This document shows, piece by piece, positions 20,813 through 32,400 of a stretch of 64,000 nucleotides of DNA (positions are counted from its first letter, which is position 1; each line of letters opens with the position of its first letter). The stretch spans positions 3,596,001-3,660,000 of the forward strand of contig NC_090774.1 in assembly GCF_001761485.1 (NCBI RefSeq), given 5' to 3'. The stretch comes from Yarrowia lipolytica (Eukaryota; Ascomycota; Dipodascomycetes; Dipodascales). The position numbers were made by a program, and so were the translations under genes. The notes below the pieces were generated by a model. That model had not been told where the DNA came from. It saw only the letters and a program-made list of their open reading frames with translations, and ran no database searches.

Positions 20813-21502
20813 CGTATTTGACGTGATGCAGAGAAGATGTAAATTAGCCACCTAATGAAGATGCATGACTGTAGTATCGAGTTGTAGAGTGTACGTAGTG
20901 GTACAGCGGAAATAGGAGTATCTCAGGTGGTATTATGAGCACAGGGAACTCACTTGGAGGAGTCGTGACTACAGTACAGCCGCACAAACTTAGAACATTG
21001 GCTACCATTCGTTGACTTTTAGTTAATATATTCCTTACAGTTGTTAAAATATTAGTTAGGACTACTAGAAACTTACAATACAGAGTCATCAAAATGATAC
21101 CCAACAATGTAGAAGTGTCACTTTTGGCTGTCTATACTGTTTAAAGTATCTATGTCGATTAAAGAATATTGAATACTTTCCATCACTTCCATGCTGCAAA
21201 AAATATCATTAATCACTCACTCTCTCTATGCACCAATTATCTTAAAGTACCCCTTCTTCCAACAAAATAAAGTTGCGGGTTCAACGAGAGCTCACGTGGG
21301 AAGAAAAGTTTTCCTTTTTGAGAGACAGAGATACAGCCTAGAGACATAATGTGTAGAGCAATAAAAATCGAGACTACAAATATCTACAATTAACAACTCC
21401 AAGATACAAGACAAAAAGCCATTCACATGCGATGATACAAGAATTTTATTAAGTCTGGTGTGTCCACCAAACCGGTTTTCAGTTAGCCACAGAGTGACAA
21501 AC
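20813..21502. other. Spacer between zinc-finger gene and RPL32
   Basis: The two genes converge here. The sequence is AT-rich (notably 21020-21260). No gene, tRNA or repeat was recognised. Confidence 0.4.
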
Positions 21503-21898
21503 TTAGGCCTGGAGAGAGAGTCGACCAGCGGGGTTGGTGACCTTAACACCGAGAGCCTTGGCTCGCTCGAGGATAGCAAGTCGCTTTCGGGAAGAAACGT
21601 TGTGGGCAATCTCGGCGGCGAAGACCTTGGTGTGCATGAGGAGAAGCTCGACCTCCTCAGTGTTGGAGACGAGGAAAGCCTTGTGGCCGGAGGGCATCAT
21701 GTGCTTGGTGGCCTTGGCGGAACCGTAACCGATCTTGGGCATTCGGATGGTGCCTCGGAATCGTCGTCGGACACAAGAGTCAATACCCTTGGGCTTTCTC
21801 CAGGACTCGCCGACTCGGTCGAATCGGTCGGACTGGTGTCGCTTGAAAGCCTTTCTGTGCTTCTTGACAATCTTGGGATGGGGGTTAGAGGCGGCCAT
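21503..21898 (-). CDS. RPL32: 60S ribosomal protein eL32
   Basis: Large-subunit ribosomal protein in the cytoplasm. 131 residues, the family length. Diagnostic stretches are [60 protein letters not shown] and [18 protein letters not shown]. The ATG at 21898 is immediately preceded by a perfect CTAACACAG acceptor, so the coding region is intact in one exon and a leader intron ends exactly at the start codon. Gene order and spacing show no partner. The leader contains a long pyrimidine tract on the coding strand. Confidence 0.96.
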   Translation of the reverse strand: MAASNPHPKIVKKHRKAFKRHQSDRFDRVGESWRKPKGIDSCVRRRFRGTIRMPKIGYGSAKATKHMMPSGHKAFLVSNTEEVELLLMHTKVFAAEIAHNVSSRKRLAILERAKALGVKVTNPAGRLSLQA

Positions 21899-21947
21899 CT
21901 GTGTTAGTTTCGAGTCTAGAGATATCTGGTATCTGTTTCGTCCTTAC
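21899..21947 (-). other. 5' leader intron of RPL32
   Basis: 49 nt on the minus strand from GTAAGG (21947-21942) to CTAACACAG (ending 21899), abutting the ATG at 21898-21896. The donor is a slight variant of GTAAGT. It is inferred from motifs. Confidence 0.65.
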
Positions 21948-21983
21948 AGTGTGCGTGTGGTGTGGTGCGTGTGTAGCGCTGAG

Positions 21984-22010
21984 GAGAGAAGAGAAGAGAA
22001 GAGAAGAGAA
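21984..22010. repeat. AGAAG tandem repeat in the RPL32 leader region
   Basis: About five copies of a 5-bp GAGAA unit. On the RPL32 coding strand this is an uninterrupted TTCTC pyrimidine tract a few dozen bases upstream of the leader intron, so it is probably in the promoter or the transcript's first bases. Confidence 0.85.
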
Positions 22011-22409
22011 TGAAGTTTTTTGCATGCAACAACCACGCTCCAATCAACCAACCACAACATCACTCAAACAACCTAACACATAGAGAGACATAGGTGGTCA
22101 ACCAACGATAATATCTTATCGCATCAATTCATGTTATCTCTGTGTGCTGATTTCTCAATCCTCTGTGGGATCTCAAAATGAGAGCACCAGAAACACAGAC
22201 ATGTTCTGACATCAACTTTTTCCCTTATCCTCGTGTTGTTGCCGGGTCGTCTGTGCCATCACCGTTACGTCCACTGTTCATTCACCGTCGTGTCAATACC
22301 CACCTTTAGTCGTGTGTTGTCGTTGGATAGAAAGAGAATTCCAGTGATCAAAGTAAAAACCAGAGTGGGTCGGCGTTTGGGTTTGTGACTGCGTTCCCAA
22401 AATGGAATT

Positions 22410-22417
22410 TCACGTGA
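22410..22417. promoter_or_regulatory. TCACGTGA palindrome upstream of RPL32
   Basis: A perfect 8-bp palindrome around the CACGTG core, about 510 bp upstream of the RPL32 start. It is compatible with Cbf1-type bHLH binding. The other ribosomal protein gene here, RPL36, has the same TCACGTGA in its promoter. Confidence 0.5.
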
Positions 22418-22982
22418 CCACTCAGAAGAGACTGAATAAGGTGCATCGGTGGGACTGGGCGGTGTGTCGAAAGGAGGGGTATGGGGACAGTTTTAATGGG
22501 AAATAATTACATAAATCAAAAGGAAATTGGCGAGTTATTCATATTATTCATTTTTAAATCCCCACTTCTCCATCAATATCTACTTCTATCCCCCTTCAAC
22601 CATTGTGTTAAAAACCTTATTTGTGTTACCAACGAAGAAGTGTTTCTGAGCCGTGTGTTCACGTGATGGAAGTGACATGAGATAGAACATGGATAGACAG
22701 AGGGTTGGGGGTGACACATAGTAAGGGATGTACTGAAGAATGATGAGGTGTTGGTGCTGATTATTTAAACCAGCTCTCAGAGCTAGTTCAGCCTTTTTTG
22801 TAAGAAGCTCTATAGATGTTCCATGAGAAGTACGAGTACGATAGTCACTGTATGAGTTGCAGCGCGGTTGTGCATATCAGTACAAGTACAGTACAGTAGC
22901 TAACACAGTGACGTCAATGGGACACAGAGGGAGGAGAGAAGAGAGAAGCGCTTAGAAGCGCATTAAGGTCGTAGAGGCGATG

Positions 22983-22991
22983 TTATTATTA

Positions 22992-23025
<34 letters not shown>

Positions 23026-23041
23026 TATTATTATTATTATT
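22983..23041. repeat. ATT trinucleotide microsatellite
   Basis: About 59 bp of nearly perfect (TTA/ATT) repeats with three phase slips (TTTTA/TTTA interruptions), in non-coding DNA. Its length is likely to vary between strains. Confidence 0.95.
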
Positions 23042-23358
23042 GAATTTGGTATTACCACAACACACACTGCGAGACAACTAAGGCAACTGCAAGTACTCAT
23101 TACTATTACCCATGGTTATAAGACGTTCATATACTTGTACCAACGTCTCATACATGCCCAGTGGCACTGCCGATAAAGCTGTATTGAAGATACCTCGATG
23201 TGCATGTGACATGCAAGACTGATGGGCTCGTGTGGTGATTTCGGGGGGTGGGCTAAAATGTCCACCGGAAGATGTCTACAACGTTGCTCAATAAATAATG
23301 TACGTCATATCTCTCTCAGTCAGTGGTGTTGATTAAATAAAGCTAGACCAAGCTGGCA

Positions 23359-24627
23359 CTATTCAAAAGCAAGGTCAATTTCTCCCTCAGGATCAACAGG
23401 CCGCCCAACAATGAGCTTGGCCTTCTTTGTGACCAGGTCCATGGTGATATTGAACAGAGTGGTGCTCTTTTCAAGAGAAGTAGTCTGAACAGGTTTGCAG
23501 ATGGACTTGGGCTCGCCCTCAGTGTCGGAGAACAGCGCTTGGACATTATCAATTGTGGGCTCGGCACCTGATGTGGCCAGGTCATGGACCAGTGTGTCGA
23601 TTCTCTCTACTCGGTCGGGGGAACACTGCAGGAACATAAAGTGCTCCACGTCCTTGTGTTCCTTCAGGTAATGGTTGGAGTGCACGACAGCACCAATGTT
23701 GTCCTTTTCGCAGACTTCGATATCAAAGGCCGACGACTCTACTCCCTCGGCGTCTCCAGAAGCATCCGACACCAGAATGTGGGCAGCAGCAGCAATTCCC
23801 TTGAGCCGGAAATCCTTGACGACCTCAGCGGTAGTCTTGAACTGGAGTGCGTTTCTGAGAGCCACGTGGACGGGTGTCTTGGTGGGGTCGACTCCCTTGG
23901 CAGCAATGGCGTTCAACAGGACACCCACGCCGTACTCGTTGAAACCAATTTTGCCAATGATACCGGCCTCTGTGCATGAGAAGAACCGGGGCAGGTTATC
24001 TGGGGTGCCCTGGAGCACCACGAGGTTGTTCCTCTGGGGGGCCATCCAGTCCCAGTTCTGAGCCAGAATGGATCTTCCGTCCTTGGCCCAGGCTAGAGAG
24101 GTGCATCCGTCTGAGGCCGCCTCAGGGGCTGTAGAAGCTCCCTTCTTGAAGGCCTTACTCAGACCAAACGCCACCTCGGTTCTGACGTTGAGGCACACAA
24201 TGTCCACCACATGCTGTTCGGAACCCGACGCAATACCCTCCATTTCGGCGTAGAAGTCGGGCCATTCCCGCTGCAGATAGGGCACGAAGCCATTGGCGTG
24301 TTGCTGGATCTCTGTCCACGAGAGACCGCTCCAGGATGTCAGGAACGCCTTGTAGAAGTCCAGAGTGCCCTTGACCAACTGGGGGACGGCTTGGCCGTGC
24401 TGGTAGCCCATGTTGTAGGGAGTACCTGCGATTTTGATGACTTTCATGGACAATTCAGGCTCGGGCGACAAGGAAGGACCATCTGCGCCGTTTGTACCGT
24501 TTGCACTGTCTGTACCGTTCGAACTCATGATGTTTAGCGTTTTGCTAGTGAAGAGGGATCTGGCAGGGTTGGTGACAAGGTTCAAGGGCCGCTTGATATA
24601 TCGCATGAGTGGGGAAGATGATGTCAT
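23359..24627 (-). CDS. Acyl-CoA:6-aminopenicillanate acyltransferase-like (peptidase C45) enzyme
   Basis: 422 residues, related to the Ntn-hydrolase family of penicillin N acyltransferase (penDE/aatA) and its -like paralogues. These are self-cleaved just before a Cys that becomes the nucleophile. Visible: GTPYNMGYQHGQ (about 68-79), EMEGIASGSE and, at Cys175, SDGCTSLAWAKDGRSILAQNWDW, the family's autocleavage/active-site region. Further conserved blocks are TEAGIIGKIGFNEYGVGVLLN and HSNHY. Two possible starts exist: M1 (residues 1-33 are basic and hydroxylated, like a mitochondrial presequence) and M34 (MSSNGTDS). The C-terminus (DLAFE) lacks the peroxisomal PTS1 found on the Penicillium and Aspergillus enzymes. 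Yeasts make no penicillin, so the natural substrate is unknown. Confidence 0.9.
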   Translation of the reverse strand: MTSSSPLMRYIKRPLNLVTNPARSLFTSKTLNIMSSNGTDSANGTNGADGPSLSPEPELSMKVIKIAGTPYNMGYQHGQAVPQLVKGTLDFYKAFLTSWSGLSWTEIQQHANGFVPYLQREWPDFYAEMEGIASGSEQHVVDIVCLNVRTEVAFGLSKAFKKGASTAPEAASDGCTSLAWAKDGRSILAQNWDWMAPQRNNLVVLQGTPDNLPRFFSCTEAGIIGKIGFNEYGVGVLLNAIAAKGVDPTKTPVHVALRNALQFKTTAEVVKDFRLKGIAAAAHILVSDASGDAEGVESSAFDIEVCEKDNIGAVVHSNHYLKEHKDVEHFMFLQCSPDRVERIDTLVHDLATSGAEPTIDNVQALFSDTEGEPKSICKPVQTTSLEKSTTLFNITMDLVTKKAKLIVGRPVDPEGEIDLAFE

Positions 24628-25781
24628 AGAGTTCTGGCGGTTAAAGTGGCGTTGGTCTAGACTAACGTGTGATAAATGTGATAAGAAGTGCCACTACTAT
24701 AGTCTGGACACGAGAACGAAGATGAGAATGACAGCCTGCCCGTATCAAATCACAAAGTCTACCTTGGAAAGGGATGATCAAAGTCAATTGCTGTGAGACC
24801 CGAGAGTGCTTTGGTCATGTAATCGATGATCAAGTGCAGAAAGGTACTTGTAGCTCTACTGTAATCAGGATTCTGAGTGGTTTTCAATTGACGCAAAAGA
24901 GGACGGAGAAAAGGTGCAAGCCCGTTAGAAGCTGTTAAACGATAGATAGATACTCGTGGAGACTTCTACGAGGGAGTGTAGGCTTGGCCTGCAGTCGAGA
25001 CTGTTGCTGCTGTATGTCCCATCCCTGACCTGTGTGTCTCAATTGCCGTGTCTAACTGAATTTACAGTAGCAATATACCTGAAGCCATGTTAACATACTA
25101 AGAGCGAAATACGGTGTAAAAGTAGCAAGTCACGGGTATTTGCTATAGAACATGCTGCAGTGCACTTGTGATTACGAGGGATATTAGCAAAGGTGTACAG
25201 TGCAGGAGACACATGCTCTGATATTTTGGCAATCCCACAATCGCTGGCATTTCAGTCATTTGGCTTCGCCAACTGTTGCACATTCTAAACGAAAGCAGTC
25301 AACTATGAGTACGCTGTAGTTAGCAGTTATCAACTATTAGCAAGTCAATTATGAAAATCGAGACCAGCAGAAACAGGTGTCTGTTTTTTTTATAGACGCT
25401 CAGTGTTGTTCGCACAGAGGTATCACAAACCAACAACAAATGGTTTTGACTGACAACAGAATTGTGTCAAGGTGTGTACTGTAAGTTATATGAGCCTTCA
25501 TAGCAACAGCTTCTTGTACTTGTACAATAGCTACAATATGTTCTGTTGTTTTCCCAGATCATACTAACCCGATTGAGTTGAAGATTAACTCTTTTGCAAG
25601 ATCTTTCACTGTAGAGGTGAACAATGGGACACTGTGTAGCAGCAATTCAAAGACATCTCCAGACACATCAAACAATAATATTATACTGTATTCTCTGCAA
25701 CGCATTCTTTTCTCTATCTTTAAACAGTACGAGTACTTGTTCTGTACTACGACACTTGTAGCCATCACCATTCATGCATCG
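24628..25781. other. 1.15-kb spacer
   Basis: The acyltransferase promoter and the 3' flank of the small membrane-protein gene. It contains one GTACTTGTAC decamer at 25516-25525 and a GTACGAGTACTTG cluster near 25728. No gene was recognised. Confidence 0.4.
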
Positions 25782-26066
25782 TTACCTCACTCGCCCTGCA
25801 GAGTTGTCGTCGTCGTAATCGAATGCAGCCACGTGACCAGATGGACGTGGAACTAACGTTGGTGCAATTGCTGATTGTGCAGTCTTCATTTCCCTCCAAA
25901 TATCCTGTTCCACCTCCACGTCCACTCCCTTTGACCCCTTGTTCAGAAACGAACGGGTGGTGTCGACTATCTGCAGATGTAAGTAGCCAGTGAGAAAGAG
26001 GAGAGCGAACACGGCACACGTGGTGGTCACGGCGAGCAGAAGAACGCTCAATAGTCTGAACCGCAT
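25782..26066 (-). CDS. Small single-span membrane protein, hypothetical
   Basis: 94 residues from the ATG at 26066; the frame opens upstream only from a GTG. The N-terminus is MRFRLLSVLLLAVTTTCAVF followed by ALLFLTGYL, a basic lead and a hydrophobic stretch long enough for a signal anchor or uncleaved signal. A short soluble tail with an acidic FDYDDDN patch follows. It has no recognised family. Position, strand (same as FMP27 and the acyltransferase) and composition are compatible with a real small gene, but a chance ORF cannot be excluded. Confidence 0.4.
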   Translation of the reverse strand: MRFRLLSVLLLAVTTTCAVFALLFLTGYLHLQIVDTTRSFLNKGSKGVDVEVEQDIWREMKTAQSAIAPTLVPRPSGHVAAFDYDDDNSAGRVR

Positions 26067-26320
26067 CAGTTCAATTGTGTGTCGGGACACTGGCCGTCGT
26101 CGATTTCAATAGTACAGTAGTATAATTATACGTATATCCGATCACACCACCATGATAGACAGTATGTCAATTAAGATTTCCGAGTTACAGGGTTATATTG
26201 TGAGGTGTAACGGTGAATTTGAATACAACGCCACACATTGCTACCAGCACATAATACTCTATACAGATAGCTGCTAACAGAAAACAAATTACAATACAAT
26301 AACATTAATATACAAAAACG

Positions 26321-26416
26321 TCCCCTCTATCTCCCCTCTATCTCTCCTCTATCCTCCTCTATCTCTCCTCTATCCTCTTTATCCTCCTTTATCCTCTTTA
26401 TCCTCCCTCTCTAACC
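26321..26416. repeat. Degenerate CTCTATC/CCTCTTTAT pyrimidine repeat
   Basis: About 95 bp of irregular CCTCTAT, CTCTATC and CCTTTAT units, almost purely pyrimidine on the + strand, ending some 20 bp beyond the FMP27 stop codon. In the FMP27 transcript it would be a purine-rich 3' UTR segment. It sits between FMP27 and the small membrane-protein gene. Confidence 0.85.
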
Positions 26417-26437
26417 TCCGTATCATCCATTCTCTCT

Positions 26438-29400
26438 TTATAGAGACTCCCTCAATCGATGGAAGAAGCCGCTCTTTCGATGCTCCTTGCCATTGGACTC
26501 CTTGCTCTTGGAAGTGGTCACCTTTCGAAGAGACGAATCGGTGGAAGGCTTTCGACTGACAGAAGCAGACGAGGGCTGAGTGAACGTACCAGCTCTCGAC
26601 TCCAGGCCAGCTCGGCCGTTCTGATGGTCGTTAGAGTCCTTATCAGCCCGAAGATCATCCACAGCAGTAAATTTGGTGTACTCAGAGATCTGTCGCAAAG
26701 GAGCGGAATTTGTTTCTCTCTTGTGGGGTCGGATCTTGTTTCGAAGAAGCGAGCCAGTATGCTGCAACAGAGCCCGAATAACGTCCTTCTTGACCTGATT
26801 GGCCAGATCCAGGTTGGTCCACGTCTTGTTCTGATACACAAGATCGGGAATGGTGAAGACAAAGTTGTGCACGTCGGCCAGGGCCTTGGTACCGTGGCCC
26901 TTGAGAGAGATGCAGATGACAGCAGAGTGCAGCCGAATATCCACAATGGAAGTGTACTCGGAGGCTCGCTCCATCATCTGAGTTCCCTCGTCAGACTCAT
27001 CCTGACGTCGTCGGTTGCGGAAAATGTTGAACCGTCCCGAAGATGACTCGTCGGATGAGTCGGACTCCATCGACTTTCGGGTGGATGAAGCCGAGGGAGA
27101 GTCGGGGTCACCAGGCATCTTCACACCGACAACCTGGTATCGGTTGTTGGGAGATGCGTCTAGACGAGACGCTAGAGAAGAAGACAACGACTCATTGCCC
27201 CCAGTCAGATCACTGCCATTGTCGCTGTCTGCGTAAATGGCAACAGCATCAGCCATGGTCTTGTGTTTTGTGGGGTCATGCACGTTGAAGGGAGAGTCAT
27301 TGTTCTTGGGAAAGACATAGGAGAACATCTTCTCGGCTGTGTCCTGGTCAAGAGCAAGCTTGAGGGGTTGCAATTGAACCTCCAACAACTCCATGACAGG
27401 AATACCACCAATGGGAGCCAGCATCTTCCAAGCCGCGTACACAAGAGCAGGCTCGTCCAGCTTCTTGAGCTTGGCGTTTCGACGGTTCTTGTTGACATCA
27501 CCATCCAAAAACGGACCAAGCATCTCTGGGTAAGGAGCGTTGGGCTTGAGGTTGAAACCCTGCATCATCTGGATCTCCATACAGTTGGTGTTGGCTCCGT
27601 TGGGCTCCTGGAATCGTACAAACGAGGGAGAAGCCATACCAAAGTCGACCAAAGGAGTATGGTCGTCTTCCAGCAAGTGCCAGATGATCTCATCCGAGCC
27701 AATGGCCCACTTCATGGTGTCAGTGAAATCTTCGGTCTCCTTAGAAGTGACGAGAATCTTGGTGGTGGCAGCCATCATTGTGAAGAGCTCGAGGTATCCA
27801 GACGCTAGCTCGACGTCAATTTGTCGAACGTCCTTCTTGCCGTCCTTCTGGGTCTGCATCAGATCTCGGATCTTTCGCAGACGTCGCATCTCGTTCTGAA
27901 GACACTCAATGGTCTCCGGAGCGGAATGCAGACGCTTGGGATCGAAAGTCATGAGCATTCGATCCATAGCCTTCTTGTTGGACTCCTTGATGGGCTCAGA
28001 ATACAGCAACAGATCCATGGCAATGGTGTAGATGGCAAAGTATTGCTCGGAAGTACAGTAGGCCGTGACCTTGGGAAAGTCGACCTCGATTCGGTTGAAA
28101 CGGTTGAATGCCTCTTTCTCCTCGTCCTCAGTACAGCGAGCCTCACGTGCAGACTCCTGCAGAGACTTGAGACGCAGTGTGTTGGGCTTGTCGTATCGAA
28201 GACCAACAGTAGCATCGGACACAACAACATCATCTCGCAGAGCAGTGGCGTCATAGCACATTTCAATTGCCAGCCAGGGAGGCCAAAGACTGTTGCGATG
28301 ACAACCGTAGTTGTTGTTATTCATGAGGAACGCCGACCGGTTCAGAACAGCCTCCCTATCCAGAACAAAGAAATTGGCATGCTCCAGTTGCACTCCATGA
28401 CGCTTCTCCACAACTCCCTTGAAGTCAGCATCGATATCCGACTCGTCAATAGCAGAGGTGATTCGAAGCGAAATGTTAGGGGCAGTCAACATGACCACCT
28501 TGTCGGGGTTCTGCTCAGACATGAGCTGCACCTGAGGAGACACCAGCTTGACCAGATAGGTGTTGTCAATGGTGATGTTGGGGTCACTGTAAGTGTTGTA
28601 CAGACCCTCCTCCATGGTATCGACTCGCTCTTGACAGGTGGCGCGATTGTCGATCATGTGAGCGGCCTCCTGCAGAAGGTTGGTGGTCACCTTCTTGGCC
28701 CGCTCCTGCTTCTGCTCACTGGTGTAGTGGTCATCAGCCATGGTCTTATCCAACTCCTTGAGAAGATCCTCAATTCGCTTGACAGCTCCTCGAGACATGA
28801 AGTACGTCAGCTTCTTGCGCTCCTCCACTCGATGCAAGTAACGGAACATGGCATTACGCACAATGTTGTTCCACTTGAGATGAACGTTGTGCACAATGAA
28901 CCGGTTGTTGAATTTGGTCTCGTTGACGTCGTTGAGCTCGTTTTTGATACGCTCAGAGATGGAGTTGGGACCACAGGAAGACTCGCCAGGAGCACGGATA
29001 CCCAGACAGGTATGCGAGATGACGTGGTATCGCGTCTTCAGGTTGAACAAAGTTTCTTCTACAGACGCAATACGGTCCTTAACAGCCTGACCAGACTGGT
29101 TTCCACCATGCTTGAGAGAGTCCAGCATGGCTTCATGAGTCTTGATTTGCTCAGCCAGGTCCTTCTCTCGCTCCTCGAACAGCCGAATCTGGGTCAGTTG
29201 TGGCGCAATCTTGCCCAGGAAGCCATCCAGGACGTTCGTTTCGTCACCAAACCGTCGGTACTTGTTGCCACGTGAGTCAGTCATATACTCCTTTTGCTCA
29301 TGGTCAGTCTCTCGGAAATAGGTCCATCGAGGAGTGTAGAGCATAGGGATAACAGCCACTTCGGGAGACTTGCCATCAGGAGTAGACTCGTTGATCTCGA

Positions 29401-32400
29401 CGAAGTCGTCCATGTCAATCCAGGAGAAGTCTCCGTCGGAGATCTGGAAAGTACCGACTCGAGAGGATCCAGTATTGGTGGTACCAGACTGGTGAGAGTT
29501 AGTGTTGTTTGTGCTGGATCCGAGCGACGAAACGTCGTCCTTGAGACCCATGTGGCGAGCCAACACACCGTGGGCAGATTCCTCCTTGAACACTGCAGAA
29601 ATGACACGGATATCACAGCTCTGGAAATCAATCTCTCCCGCATTGAGCTTCATCTTCCACACATCACTGCCCTTGATAGGCTCTCGTCGCTGATGCAGCT
29701 CCATCATATACGCATCCGTTCGAAGCTTGATACCGGTAGCGGCACTTCGAGTGTGCTTCGATGCCTCATCCTCGTTCTCAGGGTGTCTGTACAAGTGACA
29801 GATAAAGAGCTGAGATAGCTGGATCATGTACTTGACAGTATGCATGGACTTGCCAAAGGACACCTTCTTAGGAGCCTTCTTGAGCTCCCTACGCTCCTCA
29901 GGCGACATCCAGAGTCGACCGTGACGAGCAGGCATGCTAGTAGACGAGTCAAACATGTGCCACCACTTCTTGAAGTGAGAGAAGGTCTCAGGAGACAAGT
30001 GGATGGCATTGTAAGCCTGTTGTTCGGGCTCGGTGGCGTTGATCCAGTCCCTACCCTGAGGATTTCGAACAGATAGAGCAAGGTGGATGTACTCGGATCT
30101 GAAACCCCGGAAAGCATCCCAATGGGGATCATTGATCTCAGCCGAGTTCTTGGTGATGACCTCGTAATGAGGCTTGAACTTATCGGTTCGCTCACCGGGA
30201 TGCTCAGGATCATCTCGCTCAAAGGCAACTCCAGCCAGCCATCTCACCTTACCAACGACCTTCATAATCACCTTTAGGAACTGACCCTGAGAACCGTAGT
30301 CCTTGGCATTGAAGGCTCTGAGGAGATACTCTCGCTCAGACAGACCCAGGTTAGGTACGGCAAGCATGAACTCTTCACTGTCGACTCGCATGAACTCCTT
30401 GGGGTTGTCTTCACCATTGATATCCCAAACGACGTGGTTTCTCCATACCCAAACGAGTCCTGCGTCGTCACCAAGCACGGCGTAGGGGTTCTTGGAAGAC
30501 TTCATGACGAAATGAATATCTGACTTGTCCCATTTGAGCTTGAACCGTCCATGGGCTATCAGACGAGCCTTGTCCCAGAAGCCAGGCTTGGGAGAGTGGT
30601 CAGCCGGAGGCTTCGAAAAGGTGTCAATGGCGCCAAAACCAGCACTAATGGCTGGAGACATGCTGGAGCCCCAGTTGATTCGAGTGGGCGAGATGGAGTG
30701 ACCCTCGAATGTCAGGTTGGTGAATACCTTGACCGAGGTAACTGTTCGAAACACCTCCATCATGAACGTGGAAGGTGCAATCTCGTCAGGATGAACGAAC
30801 GGAGCAAGAGGCACCTTGATTCGTCGAACATACTCAATGCCTTCACTGAGCATCTCGCCAACAATAAACGTACCGTGGAACGAAACTGCCGGTCCAGAGG
30901 CATCCTGAGAGGGATGGAGAGGAGGGAAGTGAACCAATGGCAACGGGTAATCTCGCAAGTTGATTCGCCACTCGCCCATCTGAACATTCCAAAAGAAGGG
31001 TAACATGATGGTGTATACCGTATCCTTAGGCTGACCCTTACCGACATCATAGAGGAAGTCTGGAATCTGGGCAATAGGGAATTGGACTCGATCAATCACC
31101 CAGTCAACGTCCTTGTGGTACATGGACATTAGAGGTGGGTTATCGGAGTACTCCAGAATGTTCTCGTTCTTTGCAGTGTCTTCGGCAATCTGCTCATCGC
31201 CCCAAACAGTACCATACAAATCTGAAACAGCCAGCTTACGCTCGTCCGAAGCCGCGTTGAAGTTGATAATCCAAGAAGTGGCGAAGTTGCGTCTGAGCTC
31301 CTCCTCAGCCTGCTCAATGGACACAGTCGTCGTGTCCTTGTAGCCCCCGGACGATGAGTTTTGAGGGTCACTGCTGTCGTTTTTGTGCTTCTTGTGGAAC
31401 ACATCCTTGAGACCAGTGCCAATACTGGCCAGATTGTGATGGTGACCCCCCTCCTTGTGAGAACCAATTTCGTCCTCCGTGGCAACGCGTGTAGACCGTT
31501 TTTTGGGCAGTCGCGACGCCATAATACGATCACTGTACTCCTCAAACGCCTTTTCCTTCTCCAGACGACTCTGCTGTTCCTTGTATCCAACCTGGAAGAT
31601 GAGGTTGAGTTGCGACTCAAAGGGATCGTCCTCAACAATGACCAGAAGACGAGGAGTGTGGATTCTGACCTTGGGAATAGCTCGGGGCTTCATCACTTTG
31701 GGCCACACAACCACATCGGACGTGTTGAGACGGAGACGCTGACTAATATGAGCGATGGACTTGACTCCAGACAAAATGTTGTCCAGAATAGTGTAGCAGA
31801 TGAACTGGTTAGGAATGCATAGTTGCATACCATCAATGAAGGCGGTCACTGCATCGTCACGCTCGTCACAAGGAAGTGGGTCTTCATGTACTCGTTCAGT
31901 GGAAGCCAGAGTCTCCTTAATGAGAGGAACATCAGCTCGAACTCGCAAGCCCCGGAAAATAAGAATTCGGTTCCAGTAATCCTCCACAGTGGGTGAAGTA
32001 CCATACAGACGCAGGTACTTGGCCAGAATAATGGGCTTCTTGAGATCTCGACCGTCTAATGTCAGTGTGTCAAGCTCCAGCATGGCCCAAAAGTCGTGGG
32101 GAAGATGCCACTTGATTCGCATCATGGCAATGGCCAGATTGACCGTCACCTCTTCCTTCGGACCCTTGACCACCTTCTTCCTCATACGTCGCTCTCGAAT
32201 CAGCTTCTTGAACTTGTTGGTCTTCTTTCGAAGCTGCAGAGCCTCCAGGGCCTCGGACATGTTTGTGTCGGGCTCCACGAGGTTGACGTCTTCGTCCTCT
32301 TCAATGCTGTGCTTTCCTGTGCCCAATTCCTCGTGGAAAATAGAAAGAAGAAGACCCAGATGAACAGTCACAAACCAATGAACATGAGCAGAGTACTGCA

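Larger units (their letters stand above)
21948..23358. other. 1.4-kb RPL32 upstream / acyltransferase downstream spacer
   Basis: The spacer holds the RPL32 promoter and further non-coding DNA. Visible features are the AGAAG repeat, a TTCACGTGAC site at 22409-22418, a second CACGTG near 22661, a GTACAAGTAC decamer at 22880-22889 and an ATT microsatellite. No gene was recognised. Confidence 0.45.

Noticed and set aside
27821-29275. 484-codon plus-strand frame inside FMP27
   Set aside because: Antisense shadow of a strongly supported gene. The peptide is Leu/Val/His repeats without a recognisable fold.
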